The notes under the pieces are model-generated. The model made no database searches. It was given only the letters and a program-made list of their open reading frames with translations, and had not been told where the DNA came from. Both the position numbers and the translations under genes were made by a program. Positions 1 to 7,228 of a stretch of 8,496 bases of DNA are shown here, in pieces. The DNA lies in the NCBI GenBank assembly GCA_964637705.1, contig CAZWVM010000156.1, positions 1-8,496 on the forward strand. The letters run 5' to 3'. This DNA comes from CAZWVM01 sp964637705. Lineage in GTDB: Bacteria; UBA8481. Each line of letters begins with the position of its first letter. The stretch's first letter is position 1.

Positions 1-674
1 GCCTCGACGTAGTCCCCGGCATAGCCCCAGTCGCGCTCGGCGTCGAGGTTCCCGAGGTGCAGCTTCTTCATCTTGCCCGTCGCGATGCGGGCCGCGGCGT
101 CGGTGATCTTGCGGGTCACGAACTCGAGTCCCCGCCGCGGCGACTCGTGGTTGAAGAGAATGCCGGAGCAGGCGAAGACGCCGAAGGACTCGCGGTAGTT
201 CACGGTGATGAAATGCGAGTAAACCTTCGCGACGCCGTAGGGCGAGCGGGGATAGAAGGGCGTCGTCTCCTTCTGAGGGATCTCCAGGACCTTGCCGAAC
301 ATCTCGGAGGAGGAGGCCTGGTAGAAGCGGATCTTGGGGTTCACCTGGCGGACGGCCTCGAGGAGCCGCGTCACGCCGACGGCGGTGAATTCCGCCGTCA
401 GCACCGGCTGCTCCCACGAGGTCGGCACGAAGGACTGGGCGCCCAGGTTGTAGATCTCGTCCGGCTCGGACTTCTCGATGACGCGAACGAGCGAGAACTG
501 GTCGAGAAGGTCGCCGTGAATGATGTGCAGGCTGTCGCGGATGTGCTGGATCCGGTCGAACCGGTCCGCGGAGGCCCGGCGCACCATGCCGTAGACCTCG
601 TACCCCTTCGATAGGAGAAACTCCGCGAGGTAGGATCCATCCTGTCCCGTCACGCCCGTGATCAAGGCCTTCAT
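1..674 (-). CDS. gmd: GDP-mannose 4,6-dehydratase, N-terminal 224 codons (3' end beyond the window)
   Basis: GMD converts GDP-D-mannose to GDP-4-keto-6-deoxy-D-mannose in the cytoplasm, the first step to GDP-fucose, GDP-rhamnose and related sugars for surface glycans. The protein begins MKALITGVTGQDGSYLAEFL, a short-chain dehydrogenase/reductase nucleotide-binding start with the glycine motif G7-x-x-G10-x-x-G13. Other family landmarks are HGDLLDQ (53-59), YNLGAQSFVPTSW (75-87), QASSSEMFG (119-127) and SPYGVAK (144-150). Expected catalytic residues are S122, E124, Y146 and K150; serine replaces the threonine of the E. coli enzyme. NHESPRRG (175-182) is also typical of GMD. The family is usually about 320-370 residues, so roughly a third is missing. 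The ATG lies 16 bases after the preceding stop and is preceded by GGGAG at 685-689 (minus strand), 10 bases away. It is the third gene of the leftward block. The family call is firm; the final sugar product cannot be deduced. Confidence 0.95.
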   Translation of the reverse strand, partial: MKALITGVTGQDGSYLAEFLLSKGYEVYGMVRRASADRFDRIQHIRDSLHIIHGDLLDQFSLVRVIEKSEPDEIYNLGAQSFVPTSWEQPVLTAEFTAVGVTRLLEAVRQVNPKIRFYQASSSEMFGKVLEIPQKETTPFYPRSPYGVAKVYSHFITVNYRESFGVFACSGILFNHESPRRGLEFVTRKITDAAARIATGKMKKLHLGNLDAERDWGYAGDYVE

Positions 675-684
675 GCGTTATCGA

Positions 685-689
685 CTCCC
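685..689 (-). promoter_or_regulatory. Ribosome binding site of gmd
   Basis: On the minus strand GGGAG lies 10 bases before the ATG at 674, just downstream of the stop codon of the preceding gene. It supports the chosen gmd start and shows that gmd, unlike the exported-protein gene before it, has its own initiation signal. Confidence 0.6.
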
Positions 690-690
690 G

Positions 691-2331
691 TCATCGGATC
701 AGCATCACCTTCTGCGTCATCCGGATCTCCCCTCCCGCCTCCATCCTGAGCCAGTAAACGCCGCTGCCGCAGAGTTCCCCGCGGCTGTTGCGCCCGTTCC
801 AGGTGATATCCTGGTGCTGCCCGGCGTCCTTCCAGCCGGGCGAGAGGTCCACGACCATCTGGCCGCGCATATTGTACACCTTAACCGAGACGTTTTGGCG
901 GCTCAACAACAAGTATCGAACGGTCATCAGCTCGCCAAGCCCCGGCCGGAAGCGGTTGTTGGCGATCGCCGCGACACCCAGGGAGAGCAGCTGGAAGGTC
1001 CTCCCGGCGATGAAGACCGTGCCCGTGTTGCCGGCGTCGTCCACGCCGACGAAATTGATCGTGACCGACCCGGGGGCCCGGTACGAATCGATCAGGACGA
1101 CGCCCGAGAAATCGCGGTTCGTCCCGGACATATTGATCGTCTGCATCGCTCCATCGGGATAGACGAGCGTGATCTGGGGGACGGCGGCGAGTTTCTCGTT
1201 CGTGTGGATCCGCAACGTGTAGCGGCCCCAGGTCACGGGGGGGGAAAGGGTGTCCCCGCTGCCGGGCGGGCGGAGCGCCGAATCGATGCCGAAGTCGACG
1301 CTCTCGACCCAGGGCGCCGTCGTGTCGTAGTAGAAGAGCGAGGAGCCGCCCGGGCCGCGACCGATGCCGTAGACCCGTCGCGGGGCGCCGATGGTGGCGA
1401 GTCCGAGGATACGTTCGAGGGCGGCATTCACGACGCCGTAGGTCCGCACGACGTTGCCCGAGGTCAGGGCGCGCAGGACATGGGTCTCCGAAGCGAAAAA
1501 GACGACGGTTTCGGCGCCGTCGTGGGCCAGGTGCATCGCGTTGACACGCGTGTCGGGAAGGGTGACGACGAAGGTGGAGTCGGGGCGGCCGATTCTTCCC
1601 GATGGTGAGAAAGCGTAGAGAATCGTGTCGCCGCGCGCGACGGAAGCGGTCGCCTCCGAGTCCGCCCCGAAGAAGAAGCGAACCGTGTTCGTCGGCGTGT
1701 CGTAGATGTAGATCCTCCCCCCGTGCGGCGTCCGGGTGTCCCGGGTCGTGATCACGACCGTGCGCCCGAGGGAGGCTATGGAGGAGATGATCGAGTCACC
1801 CTCGAGAGAGTAGCGCTGGGCCCCCGAGGGGTAGGTGTAGCTGGGCGCGCGGAAGAAGTAGGACGGCAAGGTGTCGATGTCCGACCGCGCTCCGATGTAG
1901 AGGACGCCGGACGTATCGACGTGGAGAGCCGTCACCTGTGAGATCGTCTCGCTGTGAAAACCCTTCGGCAGCGTTCGGAGCGAGGTCACGAATCCGTTGG
2001 CAATGTGAAAGAACTCCCCGTAGGGCTGCGCGGCGGCGATGACGGTTCCCTGGGGCGTGACGACGAGGTGGCTCACGCCCGCGGGCACGCTGTCGCGTGC
2101 CGCGAGGAGGAGGGAAACCTCGTATTCGAGCGTGGAGGTCACGGGATCGTAGACGAGGATCGAGGGAAAGTTCTCGCGCGCCACGTAGATCTTCTCGCCC
2201 GCGGCGACGATCGATGTCACCTGGCCCGGGACGGCGGCCGCTGTGACGAAGGGGGCGGCGTGGGCGCGCGCGGCAAAGAGACCCGCGAGAAGAACCAGGA
2301 ATGCGATACGACCGGCGCGGCGCGGGGGCAT
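691..2331 (-). CDS. Exported beta-propeller-like protein with C-terminal FlgD-like Ig domain
   Basis: A 546-residue protein of unknown specific function. Residues 1-25 form a Sec signal peptide: basic MPPRRAGR, hydrophobic core IAFLVLLAGLF, likely cleavage after AHA (residue 25). Residues about 30-340 contain recurring short beta-strand units such as KIYVARENFPSILVYDP, GVLYIGARS, GRIYIYDTPTNTVRFFFG and HVLRAL, suggesting a beta-propeller; no catalytic motif is visible. Residues about 340-445 (from DTTAPWVESVDFG) resemble an Ig-like sandwich. The C-terminus, about 460-546, matches the FlgD-like Ig pattern: VSVKVYNMRGQMV (481-493), WNGRNSRGE (511-519), SGVYWLRME (523-531), and a final lysine-containing strand. 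In some phyla such a domain serves as a type IX secretion sorting signal; whether it does so here is inference. The ATG directly follows the polC stop and has no recognisable Shine-Dalgarno, so translation is probably coupled to polC. Likely periplasmic or surface-located. Confidence 0.85.
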   Translation of the reverse strand: MPPRRAGRIAFLVLLAGLFAARAHAAPFVTAAAVPGQVTSIVAAGEKIYVARENFPSILVYDPVTSTLEYEVSLLLAARDSVPAGVSHLVVTPQGTVIAAAQPYGEFFHIANGFVTSLRTLPKGFHSETISQVTALHVDTSGVLYIGARSDIDTLPSYFFRAPSYTYPSGAQRYSLEGDSIISSIASLGRTVVITTRDTRTPHGGRIYIYDTPTNTVRFFFGADSEATASVARGDTILYAFSPSGRIGRPDSTFVVTLPDTRVNAMHLAHDGAETVVFFASETHVLRALTSGNVVRTYGVVNAALERILGLATIGAPRRVYGIGRGPGGSSLFYYDTTAPWVESVDFGIDSALRPPGSGDTLSPPVTWGRYTLRIHTNEKLAAVPQITLVYPDGAMQTINMSGTNRDFSGVVLIDSYRAPGSVTINFVGVDDAGNTGTVFIAGRTFQLLSLGVAAIANNRFRPGLGELMTVRYLLLSRQNVSVKVYNMRGQMVVDLSPGWKDAGQHQDITWNGRNSRGELCGSGVYWLRMEAGGEIRMTQKVMLIR

Positions 2332-2334
2332 CTA
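2329..2334 (-). promoter_or_regulatory. Abutting stop and start codons (TAG-ATG), translational coupling site
   Basis: On the minus strand the polC stop TAG (2334-2332) is followed without a gap by the ATG (2331-2329) of the exported-protein gene. The bases upstream lack a GGAG-like element, so ribosomes finishing polC probably reinitiate. The adjacency is seen directly; coupling is inferred. Confidence 0.65.
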
Positions 2335-5300
2335 GAAGAGGACCATCTGGTTTGAATCGGGGAGATCGCCGAAGGCGCCGTATTTCTTCAACCGCTCGAC
2401 GATCGGCCGCGAGAGGCCGGCGCGGTGCGCGAGGTCGTCGATCGAGGTGATCCCGCCCTGGGCGAGCTCGGTCGCGATCCGGCGCGCCACCTTCTCGCCC
2501 AGGCCCTCGACGGACAAGAGCGGCGCGCGAACGGTCTTTTCGCCCGGGCGGAAACGAAGAGCGTCGGAATGCTCGAGGCTGACGCTCTCGAGCGCGATCC
2601 CGCGCAGGAGCATCTCCCTGACGACCTCGTAGACCACCGCCTGCGCCTCCTCCTTCGGGGTCGCCTTGCGCTCGCGCTCGCGCGCCCGGATCTCCGAGAG
2701 CAGCCGCGTCACGGCCTTCTCGCCGAGCAGGGCGTTCTCGAGGCTGAAGTCGGCGCAGTTCAGGGTGAACCAGGTGGCGTAGAAGGCCTCCGGGCGGTTC
2801 ACCTTGAACCACGCGATCCTCAGGGCCATCATCACGTAAGCGACGGCGTGGGCCTTGGGGAACATGTAGCGGATCTTGCGGCAGCTCTCCAGGATCCACG
2901 CCGGGACGCGGTGCTTCTTCATGACGGCCTCGTCCTTGGGAGCGAGGCCCTTGCCCTTCCGGACGCGCTCCATGATGGCGAAGGCCGTGGCCGGGTCGAG
3001 ACCGGCGCGCACGAGCCCGTTCATGATGTCCTCGCGCGTCGCGATGACCTCCGAGAGCTTCGCGCGGCCGCTCTTGATGAGATCCTGGGCGTTGCCCTTC
3101 CAGACGCCCTCCCCGTGCGAGAGACCCGAGATGCGGATGAGCTCCTCGACGGTCCTCGGGCGGGTCTCGGCGAGGATTCCGGTCACGAGGGGCGTCCCGA
3201 GCTCGGGGATCGCCAGGGTCCCGACGGGGACGCCGAGGCGGCTCTCTGTGAGCCCGAGAGCGCGGGGGGACGAGAGGAGCGAGATGACGCCGGGGTCGTC
3301 CAGCGGGACCGTCATCGGGTCGATGCCGGTCATCTCGGCGAGCATCCGGACCGCGGTCGGGGCGTCGTGCCCGAGCACGTCGACCTTGACGACCGTGCCC
3401 TCGTAGGAATGGAAGTCGAAGTGGGTCGTCACGGCGTCGGCGCTCTCGGAATCGGCCGGCCTCTGCACCGGCATGAAGTCCGTGATCTCGCGGTCGCGCG
3501 GAATGATGACCATGCCGCCGGGGTGCTGCCCGGTGGTGCGCGAGACCTCCGTGAGCGTGCGCGCGTGGCGCTCGATCTCGACGGAGCGGAAGACGAGGCC
3601 GTTCTCCTCGAGATGCTTGCGCACCAGGCCGCAGGCGTTCTTCTCCTTCAGCGTGTTGATGGTCCCGGCCCGGAAGACATGGCTTCGACCGAACGTCTCC
3701 TCGATCTCCTGCATCGCCCGGGCCTGGTATTCGCCGGCGAAGTTGAGGTCGATGTCGGGGACCTTCTTGCCCTCCCAGCCCATGAAGGCCTCGAAGGGGA
3801 TGTCGAAGCCGTCGCGGGTCATGGGGGCGCCGCAGCAGGAGCGGGGCGGCATGTCCGGCCCGCAGGCCGGGGACCCGGGCGCGGCGCGGTCGATGAACTC
3901 GACGCGGCGGCAGGAGGCGCAGCGGTAGTGAGGGGGAAGCGGATTGACCTCGGTGATCCCGATGAGGAAGGCGACGACGGAGGATCCGACGGAGCCGCGG
4001 GAGCCGACCACGTATTGGTTCTTGAGGGAACTCCGCACGAGGCGCATGGCGATCAGGTAGAGGACGGAGAAGCCGTTGCCGATGATGGCCTTCAATTCCT
4101 TCTCCACCAACGCCATGACGGCCGGCGGAATCTCCTCCACGCGGCGCTTCGGCCCGCCGTACAGCTCCGCCGCCGCGCGCATCGTTTCCTCGCGCAGCTC
4201 CTTCTCGGCGCCGTCGATGACGGGCGGGAAGAACCCGGCGGGCAGCGGGGATACGCTCTCGATGCGCGCGAAGAGATCCCGGGGCTCCTCGATGACGATG
4301 CGCCTCGCCTCCTCCTCGCCGAGGAACGCGAAGTCCTCGAGCATCTCGGCGGTGGTACGGAGATGGTGAGAGGGCAGGGCGGCGGATTTCTGGGTGCGCA
4401 CGATACGGCGGGAGAGAAGCTCATGCCTTTCGAGATGGTAGGCCTTCGAGACCGCGATCACGGGTCGCTTGACGCGCCGGCCGAGCGCGACGATCCGCGC
4501 GACGAGGTCGCGCGCGCCCTCCTCGTCCCGCAGGCTCCCCTGCGCGATCCGGTCGCGGTACAATTCCGGCGGAGCGACCTCGATGTAGTCGAAGCTCCGC
4601 GCCCGTTCCTCGATCACCGCGGGATCCTCATGGGCCAGGATCGCCTCCACGACCGGCCCCTCGGTGGCGCCGGAACCGACGAGCAGGCCGTCGCGGTGGG
4701 CGGCAAGGAGGGAGGCGGGCACGCGCGGCCGGATGTAGAGGTGCTCGAGGTGGGCGGCGGTGACGAGGCGGTAGAGGTTCTTGAGTCCCGCGGGCGCCGA
4801 GACGACGGCGACCACGTCCTGGGAGGGCAGTTTGCGGGGTTCGATGTCCGGCCGCAGCGACTCCAACTGGCTCCGCCGCGTGATCCCGCGCTCCTTGAGC
4901 CGGGAGAGCATCTCGATCCAGATCCGCGCGAGGGCTCGGGCGTCCTCGGCCGCGCGGTGGGCGCCGACGAGCGGGATGGCGAGCTCCCGGGCGATCGTGC
5001 CGAGAGTGTAGTTTCGTACTCCCTTGAAGAGGGCTCGGCTGATGCCGAGGGTGTCGACCAGCGCGGGGAACGCGGCGTTGCGCGGCCAGTCGCGGCGGAG
5101 GAACCCGGCGTCGAAGGAGACGTTGTGGGCGACGAGCGCCGCGTCGCCGATGAAGCGGCGGAAGCGCGGCAGCACATCGGACCAGTCCGGCGCGTCCGCG
5201 AGCATCTCGTCGGTGATGTGCGTGATGGAGCTCACGGTCTCGCTCAGCGACTCGTGGGGATTGACGAAGGTCTGGAACTCGTCGGTGATCCGTCCGTTCT

Positions 5301-6630
5301 CGACGCGGTAGGCCGCGACCTCGATGACGCGGTTCGTGAGGGCGGAGAGGCCGGTCGTCTCGAGGTCGAAGACGACCGCGGGCGCGGAGAGGGCGTCCGA
5401 TCCCTTTTTCCCGGTCTTCGCCTCCCGGCAGATCGGCGCCCGGTCGTCGACGCAGTGCATCTGGCAGCCGAGGCCGATCTTGAGGTTATGAGCGCGGCCG
5501 AGCGAATGCAGGCGGGGGAAGGACTGCACGACGGCGTCGTCGGAGACGACGAATCCCTCCCAGCCCCAGCGCTTCACCGTTTCGACGAGATCCTCCATGT
5601 CGATGAGGCCGTTGAGACGGGAGAACTTGGTGTGGCAGTTCCACTCGATCCTCTTCTCGGTCGCGGGATCCTGTGACGGCGAGGCCGGGACGCGCACCAT
5701 GTCGCGGATCGTGAGGACCGGTTCGTTGTTCTCGAAGGAGTCGGGCTCAATTCGGCCCCCGACGCGGACGGTCTCGCCGTCCTTGACGGTGAGAAGGGCA
5801 TCGGGGGGATCGAAGACCTTGAGGCGGAGCGAATCCCGGAAGTCGGTGATGCCGGCCGAGAAGATCCTCTTGCGGCCCTCGCGCACCTGCGGATTGAAGA
5901 TCATCCCCTCGACGACGGCGTAGCGCGCGGACCCGGGCACCTCGTGGATCGGGAGCGCATCGGCCCTCAGCGGCGTGGCGGCTCCCATGAGCGGGCGGGC
6001 GCGCTCGGCCGGCGCGGCACCGGGATCGGGTTCCGCGCGCGCGGGGCGGGGCGGAGGCAGTTCGAGGTTCCCGGCGACGAAGCGGACCTGGCGGAGGCCG
6101 GCCCAGCGCTTCGCGATGATCTCGAGAAAAAGCTCGTCGCACTTCAGCCGCCTGAGGCGCGCCGCGGCAACCTCGTCGGCACAGACGACCTCGAGGAGAT
6201 CCGCGTCGAGTCGCGGGCGCGAGACGAGGAGCCAGGGTACGGCCGCACCGCGCGCGAGTTTAACCGAGGTGACGATCTCCTCCCACGCCGCCACCAGGGA
6301 TTCCTGGCTCGCCGCGACCGACGAGGGGCCCTTCACACCGCAACGCAGGATGCGGATCTTGAGGCCGGGAATCGCCTTGACCGCCGCAAGTTCGATCCGG
6401 CTGATGGTTCCATCGGAGAGATCGGCGGGCAGGTCCATGACGATGGTGACGGTCGATTGCCGCGGTTCGAAACGGATTTCGCGCAGCGGGGCGTTTTCGA
6501 GCAGGTCACGCTCGGTCCGGCTCATGTCCGAATCGCTCAAGTGAGAGAGGATTTCGCGAAGATCTCCAGCGTTCCCCTTCCCGCCGTTTTCGGGGACGGC
6601 GGGCGGATCGATGCGATCATGAGAGGGCAT
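2332..6630 (-). CDS. polC: DNA polymerase III alpha subunit, PolC type, with inserted 3'-5' exonuclease
   Basis: This 1432-residue protein is a replicative DNA polymerase with built-in proofreading, close in length to B. subtilis PolC (about 1437). Domains in order: PolC-specific N-terminal region (about 25-190), proline-rich linker, OB fold (about 236-312), first PHP half (about 327-396), DEDDh exonuclease inserted in PHP (about 416-580), second PHP half (about 600-745), palm, zinc ribbon (about 902-934), fingers, and helix-hairpin-helix region (about 1372-1418). Exonuclease residues are complete: D422 and E424 in DLETTG, D507 in HNVSFD, H558 and D563 in HRAAED. The palm has GSRGSVGSS (876-884), D959 and D961 in PDIDLNF, and D1084 in VKVDVLGHD. 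The last five residues, QMVLF, fit the sliding-clamp-binding motif. Most PHP metal ligands are replaced, and the second zinc-ribbon knuckle differs from CxxC. No clear Shine-Dalgarno precedes the ATG at 6630; the start is the first in frame and leaves the N-terminal domain whole. First gene of the leftward block. Confidence 0.97.
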   Translation of the reverse strand: MPSHDRIDPPAVPENGGKGNAGDLREILSHLSDSDMSRTERDLLENAPLREIRFEPRQSTVTIVMDLPADLSDGTISRIELAAVKAIPGLKIRILRCGVKGPSSVAASQESLVAAWEEIVTSVKLARGAAVPWLLVSRPRLDADLLEVVCADEVAAARLRRLKCDELFLEIIAKRWAGLRQVRFVAGNLELPPPRPARAEPDPGAAPAERARPLMGAATPLRADALPIHEVPGSARYAVVEGMIFNPQVREGRKRIFSAGITDFRDSLRLKVFDPPDALLTVKDGETVRVGGRIEPDSFENNEPVLTIRDMVRVPASPSQDPATEKRIEWNCHTKFSRLNGLIDMEDLVETVKRWGWEGFVVSDDAVVQSFPRLHSLGRAHNLKIGLGCQMHCVDDRAPICREAKTGKKGSDALSAPAVVFDLETTGLSALTNRVIEVAAYRVENGRITDEFQTFVNPHESLSETVSSITHITDEMLADAPDWSDVLPRFRRFIGDAALVAHNVSFDAGFLRRDWPRNAAFPALVDTLGISRALFKGVRNYTLGTIARELAIPLVGAHRAAEDARALARIWIEMLSRLKERGITRRSQLESLRPDIEPRKLPSQDVVAVVSAPAGLKNLYRLVTAAHLEHLYIRPRVPASLLAAHRDGLLVGSGATEGPVVEAILAHEDPAVIEERARSFDYIEVAPPELYRDRIAQGSLRDEEGARDLVARIVALGRRVKRPVIAVSKAYHLERHELLSRRIVRTQKSAALPSHHLRTTAEMLEDFAFLGEEEARRIVIEEPRDLFARIESVSPLPAGFFPPVIDGAEKELREETMRAAAELYGGPKRRVEEIPPAVMALVEKELKAIIGNGFSVLYLIAMRLVRSSLKNQYVVGSRGSVGSSVVAFLIGITEVNPLPPHYRCASCRRVEFIDRAAPGSPACGPDMPPRSCCGAPMTRDGFDIPFEAFMGWEGKKVPDIDLNFAGEYQARAMQEIEETFGRSHVFRAGTINTLKEKNACGLVRKHLEENGLVFRSVEIERHARTLTEVSRTTGQHPGGMVIIPRDREITDFMPVQRPADSESADAVTTHFDFHSYEGTVVKVDVLGHDAPTAVRMLAEMTGIDPMTVPLDDPGVISLLSSPRALGLTESRLGVPVGTLAIPELGTPLVTGILAETRPRTVEELIRISGLSHGEGVWKGNAQDLIKSGRAKLSEVIATREDIMNGLVRAGLDPATAFAIMERVRKGKGLAPKDEAVMKKHRVPAWILESCRKIRYMFPKAHAVAYVMMALRIAWFKVNRPEAFYATWFTLNCADFSLENALLGEKAVTRLLSEIRARERERKATPKEEAQAVVYEVVREMLLRGIALESVSLEHSDALRFRPGEKTVRAPLLSVEGLGEKVARRIATELAQGGITSIDDLAHRAGLSRPIVERLKKYGAFGDLPDSNQMVLF
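2335..2349 (-). other. C-terminal sliding-clamp-binding motif of PolC (QMVLF)
   Basis: The final five codons encode Q-M-V-L-F, fitting the beta-clamp-binding consensus QL(S/D)LF; B. subtilis PolC also ends in such a motif (QLSLF). These codons occupy the place where a Shine-Dalgarno for the next gene would normally lie, which may explain why none is seen there. The match is by eye. Confidence 0.75.
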
Positions 6631-6644
6631 GATGACGAGTCGGG

Positions 6645-6674
6645 ATGCTACGCGTCATTGAAAGCGAATGTCAA
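6645..6674 (-). promoter_or_regulatory. Candidate promoter of polC, predicting a very short leader
   Basis: On the minus strand a perfect TTGACA (6674-6669) is separated by 18 bases from TAGCAT (6650-6645), a four-of-six match to the sigma70 -10 box. Transcription from it would start near 6638, about eight bases before the polC ATG at 6630. That would fit the missing Shine-Dalgarno, but the -10 box is weak and another start further upstream cannot be excluded. Confidence 0.35.
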
Positions 6675-6870
6675 GGTTTCTAATCGACTGAAAGATAATT
6701 GCGGTGAATGCCGGGTCGGCCAGGCTCATAATCTACAACTCTCAAATTTGCAGACTTTTACCTCTCGAGTTGACAATGGCGTCAGTCCCCGAATCGCAGA
6801 TGGTCATCTAGAATTGCACGAGTTAGATCGACGGTCGAATCGGAGACCGGAAACGGGGTGGGTTTTGCAC
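6675..6870. other. Divergent intergenic region between polC and rpmB
   Basis: This stretch lies between the candidate polC promoter and the rpmB promoter and is visibly less GC-rich than the flanking genes. I find no gene, tRNA or strong terminator. Small inverted repeats occur (ATCTA 6806-6810 with TAGAT 6824-6828; CGGTC 6832-6836 with GACCG 6845-6849), but they are short enough to be chance. A further TTGACA at 6770-6775 on the plus strand has no convincing -10 partner. It probably holds upstream control sequence for both divergent genes. Confidence 0.5.
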
Positions 6871-6898
6871 TTGACAGGAGGGGGCATGTTGATAGATT
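6871..6898 (+). promoter_or_regulatory. Sigma70-type promoter of rpmB with extended -10
   Basis: A perfect -35 box TTGACA (6871-6876) is followed after 16 bases by TAGATT (6893-6898), a four-of-six -10 box preceded by TGA, giving the TGn extended -10 pattern. Predicted transcription start is near 6905, leaving a leader of about 20 bases with the ribosome binding site in it. It is the best promoter in the window and fits a highly expressed ribosomal protein gene. Confidence 0.7.
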
Positions 6899-6910
6899 GC
6901 GGCGTCTTGA

Positions 6911-6916
6911 AAGGAG
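6911..6916 (+). promoter_or_regulatory. Ribosome binding site of rpmB
   Basis: AAGGAG lies nine bases before the GTG at 6926. This strong Shine-Dalgarno at good spacing decides the GTG as the rpmB start. Confidence 0.8.
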
Positions 6917-6925
6917 TATCAACTC

Positions 6926-7120
6926 GTGTCTTCAGCAGTCTGCGCCGTCTGCGGCAAATCCCTGAGCAGCGGTCACAACGTCAGCCATTCGAACCGCAAG
7001 ACTCACCGCACCTGGCGCCCCAACCTCCAGGCCGTCCGGATCAAGGCGGCGAGCGGCGGGACCGTGACGGCCAAGGTCTGCGCGCGGTGCATCAAGTCCA
7101 ACAGGGTTCGCAAGGCCTGA
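6926..7120 (+). CDS. rpmB: 50S ribosomal protein bL28, four-cysteine zinc form
   Basis: A 64-residue, strongly basic large-subunit ribosomal protein. It opens with SSAVCAVCGKSLSSGHNVSH, the CxxCGK plus GxxVSHS pattern of bL28, continues with NRKTHRTWRPNLQ (23-35), and ends VCARCIKSNRVRKA. Cysteines C6, C9, C52 and C55 form two CxxC pairs, so this is the zinc-binding (C+) form; many bacteria also or instead have a cysteine-free version. Its length is typical of the family. Translation begins at GTG, supported by AAGGAG nine bases upstream. It is transcribed away from polC from its own promoter and appears to be a single-gene unit, since the next gene to the right lies 211 bases away behind its own candidate promoter. 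Identity is secure. Confidence 0.97.
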   Translation: MSSAVCAVCGKSLSSGHNVSHSNRKTHRTWRPNLQAVRIKAASGGTVTAKVCARCIKSNRVRKA

Positions 7121-7228
7121 TCTAGCCTCTTTTCGTTTTCCACAACCTCGACCGCCCCCTCCTTCCACGGGGAAGCGTGCGCGCGACCTCGTACGCACCG
7201 ATATATTTTACATATTCTTACATTTATC
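7121..7228. other. Spacer after rpmB with pyrimidine-rich and AT-rich stretches
   Basis: No gene is visible. Right after the rpmB stop is a four-base-pair stem (AGGC 7113-7116, GCCT 7125-7128) followed by a T-rich run at 7129-7139, which could be a weak terminator but is below what I would call one. From about 7199 the composition changes abruptly to very AT-rich DNA with TTACAT at 7208-7213 and again at 7218-7223, ten bases apart, just upstream of the next candidate promoter. Confidence 0.4.

Noticed and set aside
1796..2899. 367-codon minus-strand frame spanning the polC/propeller-gene junction
   Set aside because: It is an alternative frame over two well-supported genes; its arginine- and proline-rich product has no recognisable family.
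2425..5676. 1083-codon open frame on the plus strand, antisense to polC
   Set aside because: It lies fully within polC, which has clear homology in every domain. The antisense product is a low-complexity run of G, D, E, R, A, L and V, as expected from the mirror of a GC-rich gene.
6715..6850. tRNA-like fragments (GGCTCATAATC and GGTCGAATC)
   Set aside because: No acceptor, D or T stems pair around these pieces, and the T-loop is one base short of the TTCRANY pattern. I treat the resemblance as chance.
5944..7125. 393-codon plus-strand frame crossing the polC 5' end, the intergenic region and rpmB
   Set aside because: It overlaps polC in antisense and rpmB in another frame, and crosses the divergent promoters. 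It has no recognisable domain.
7113..7139. Possible intrinsic terminator after rpmB
   Set aside because: The stem has only four base pairs and the T-run is interrupted, which is too weak to call.
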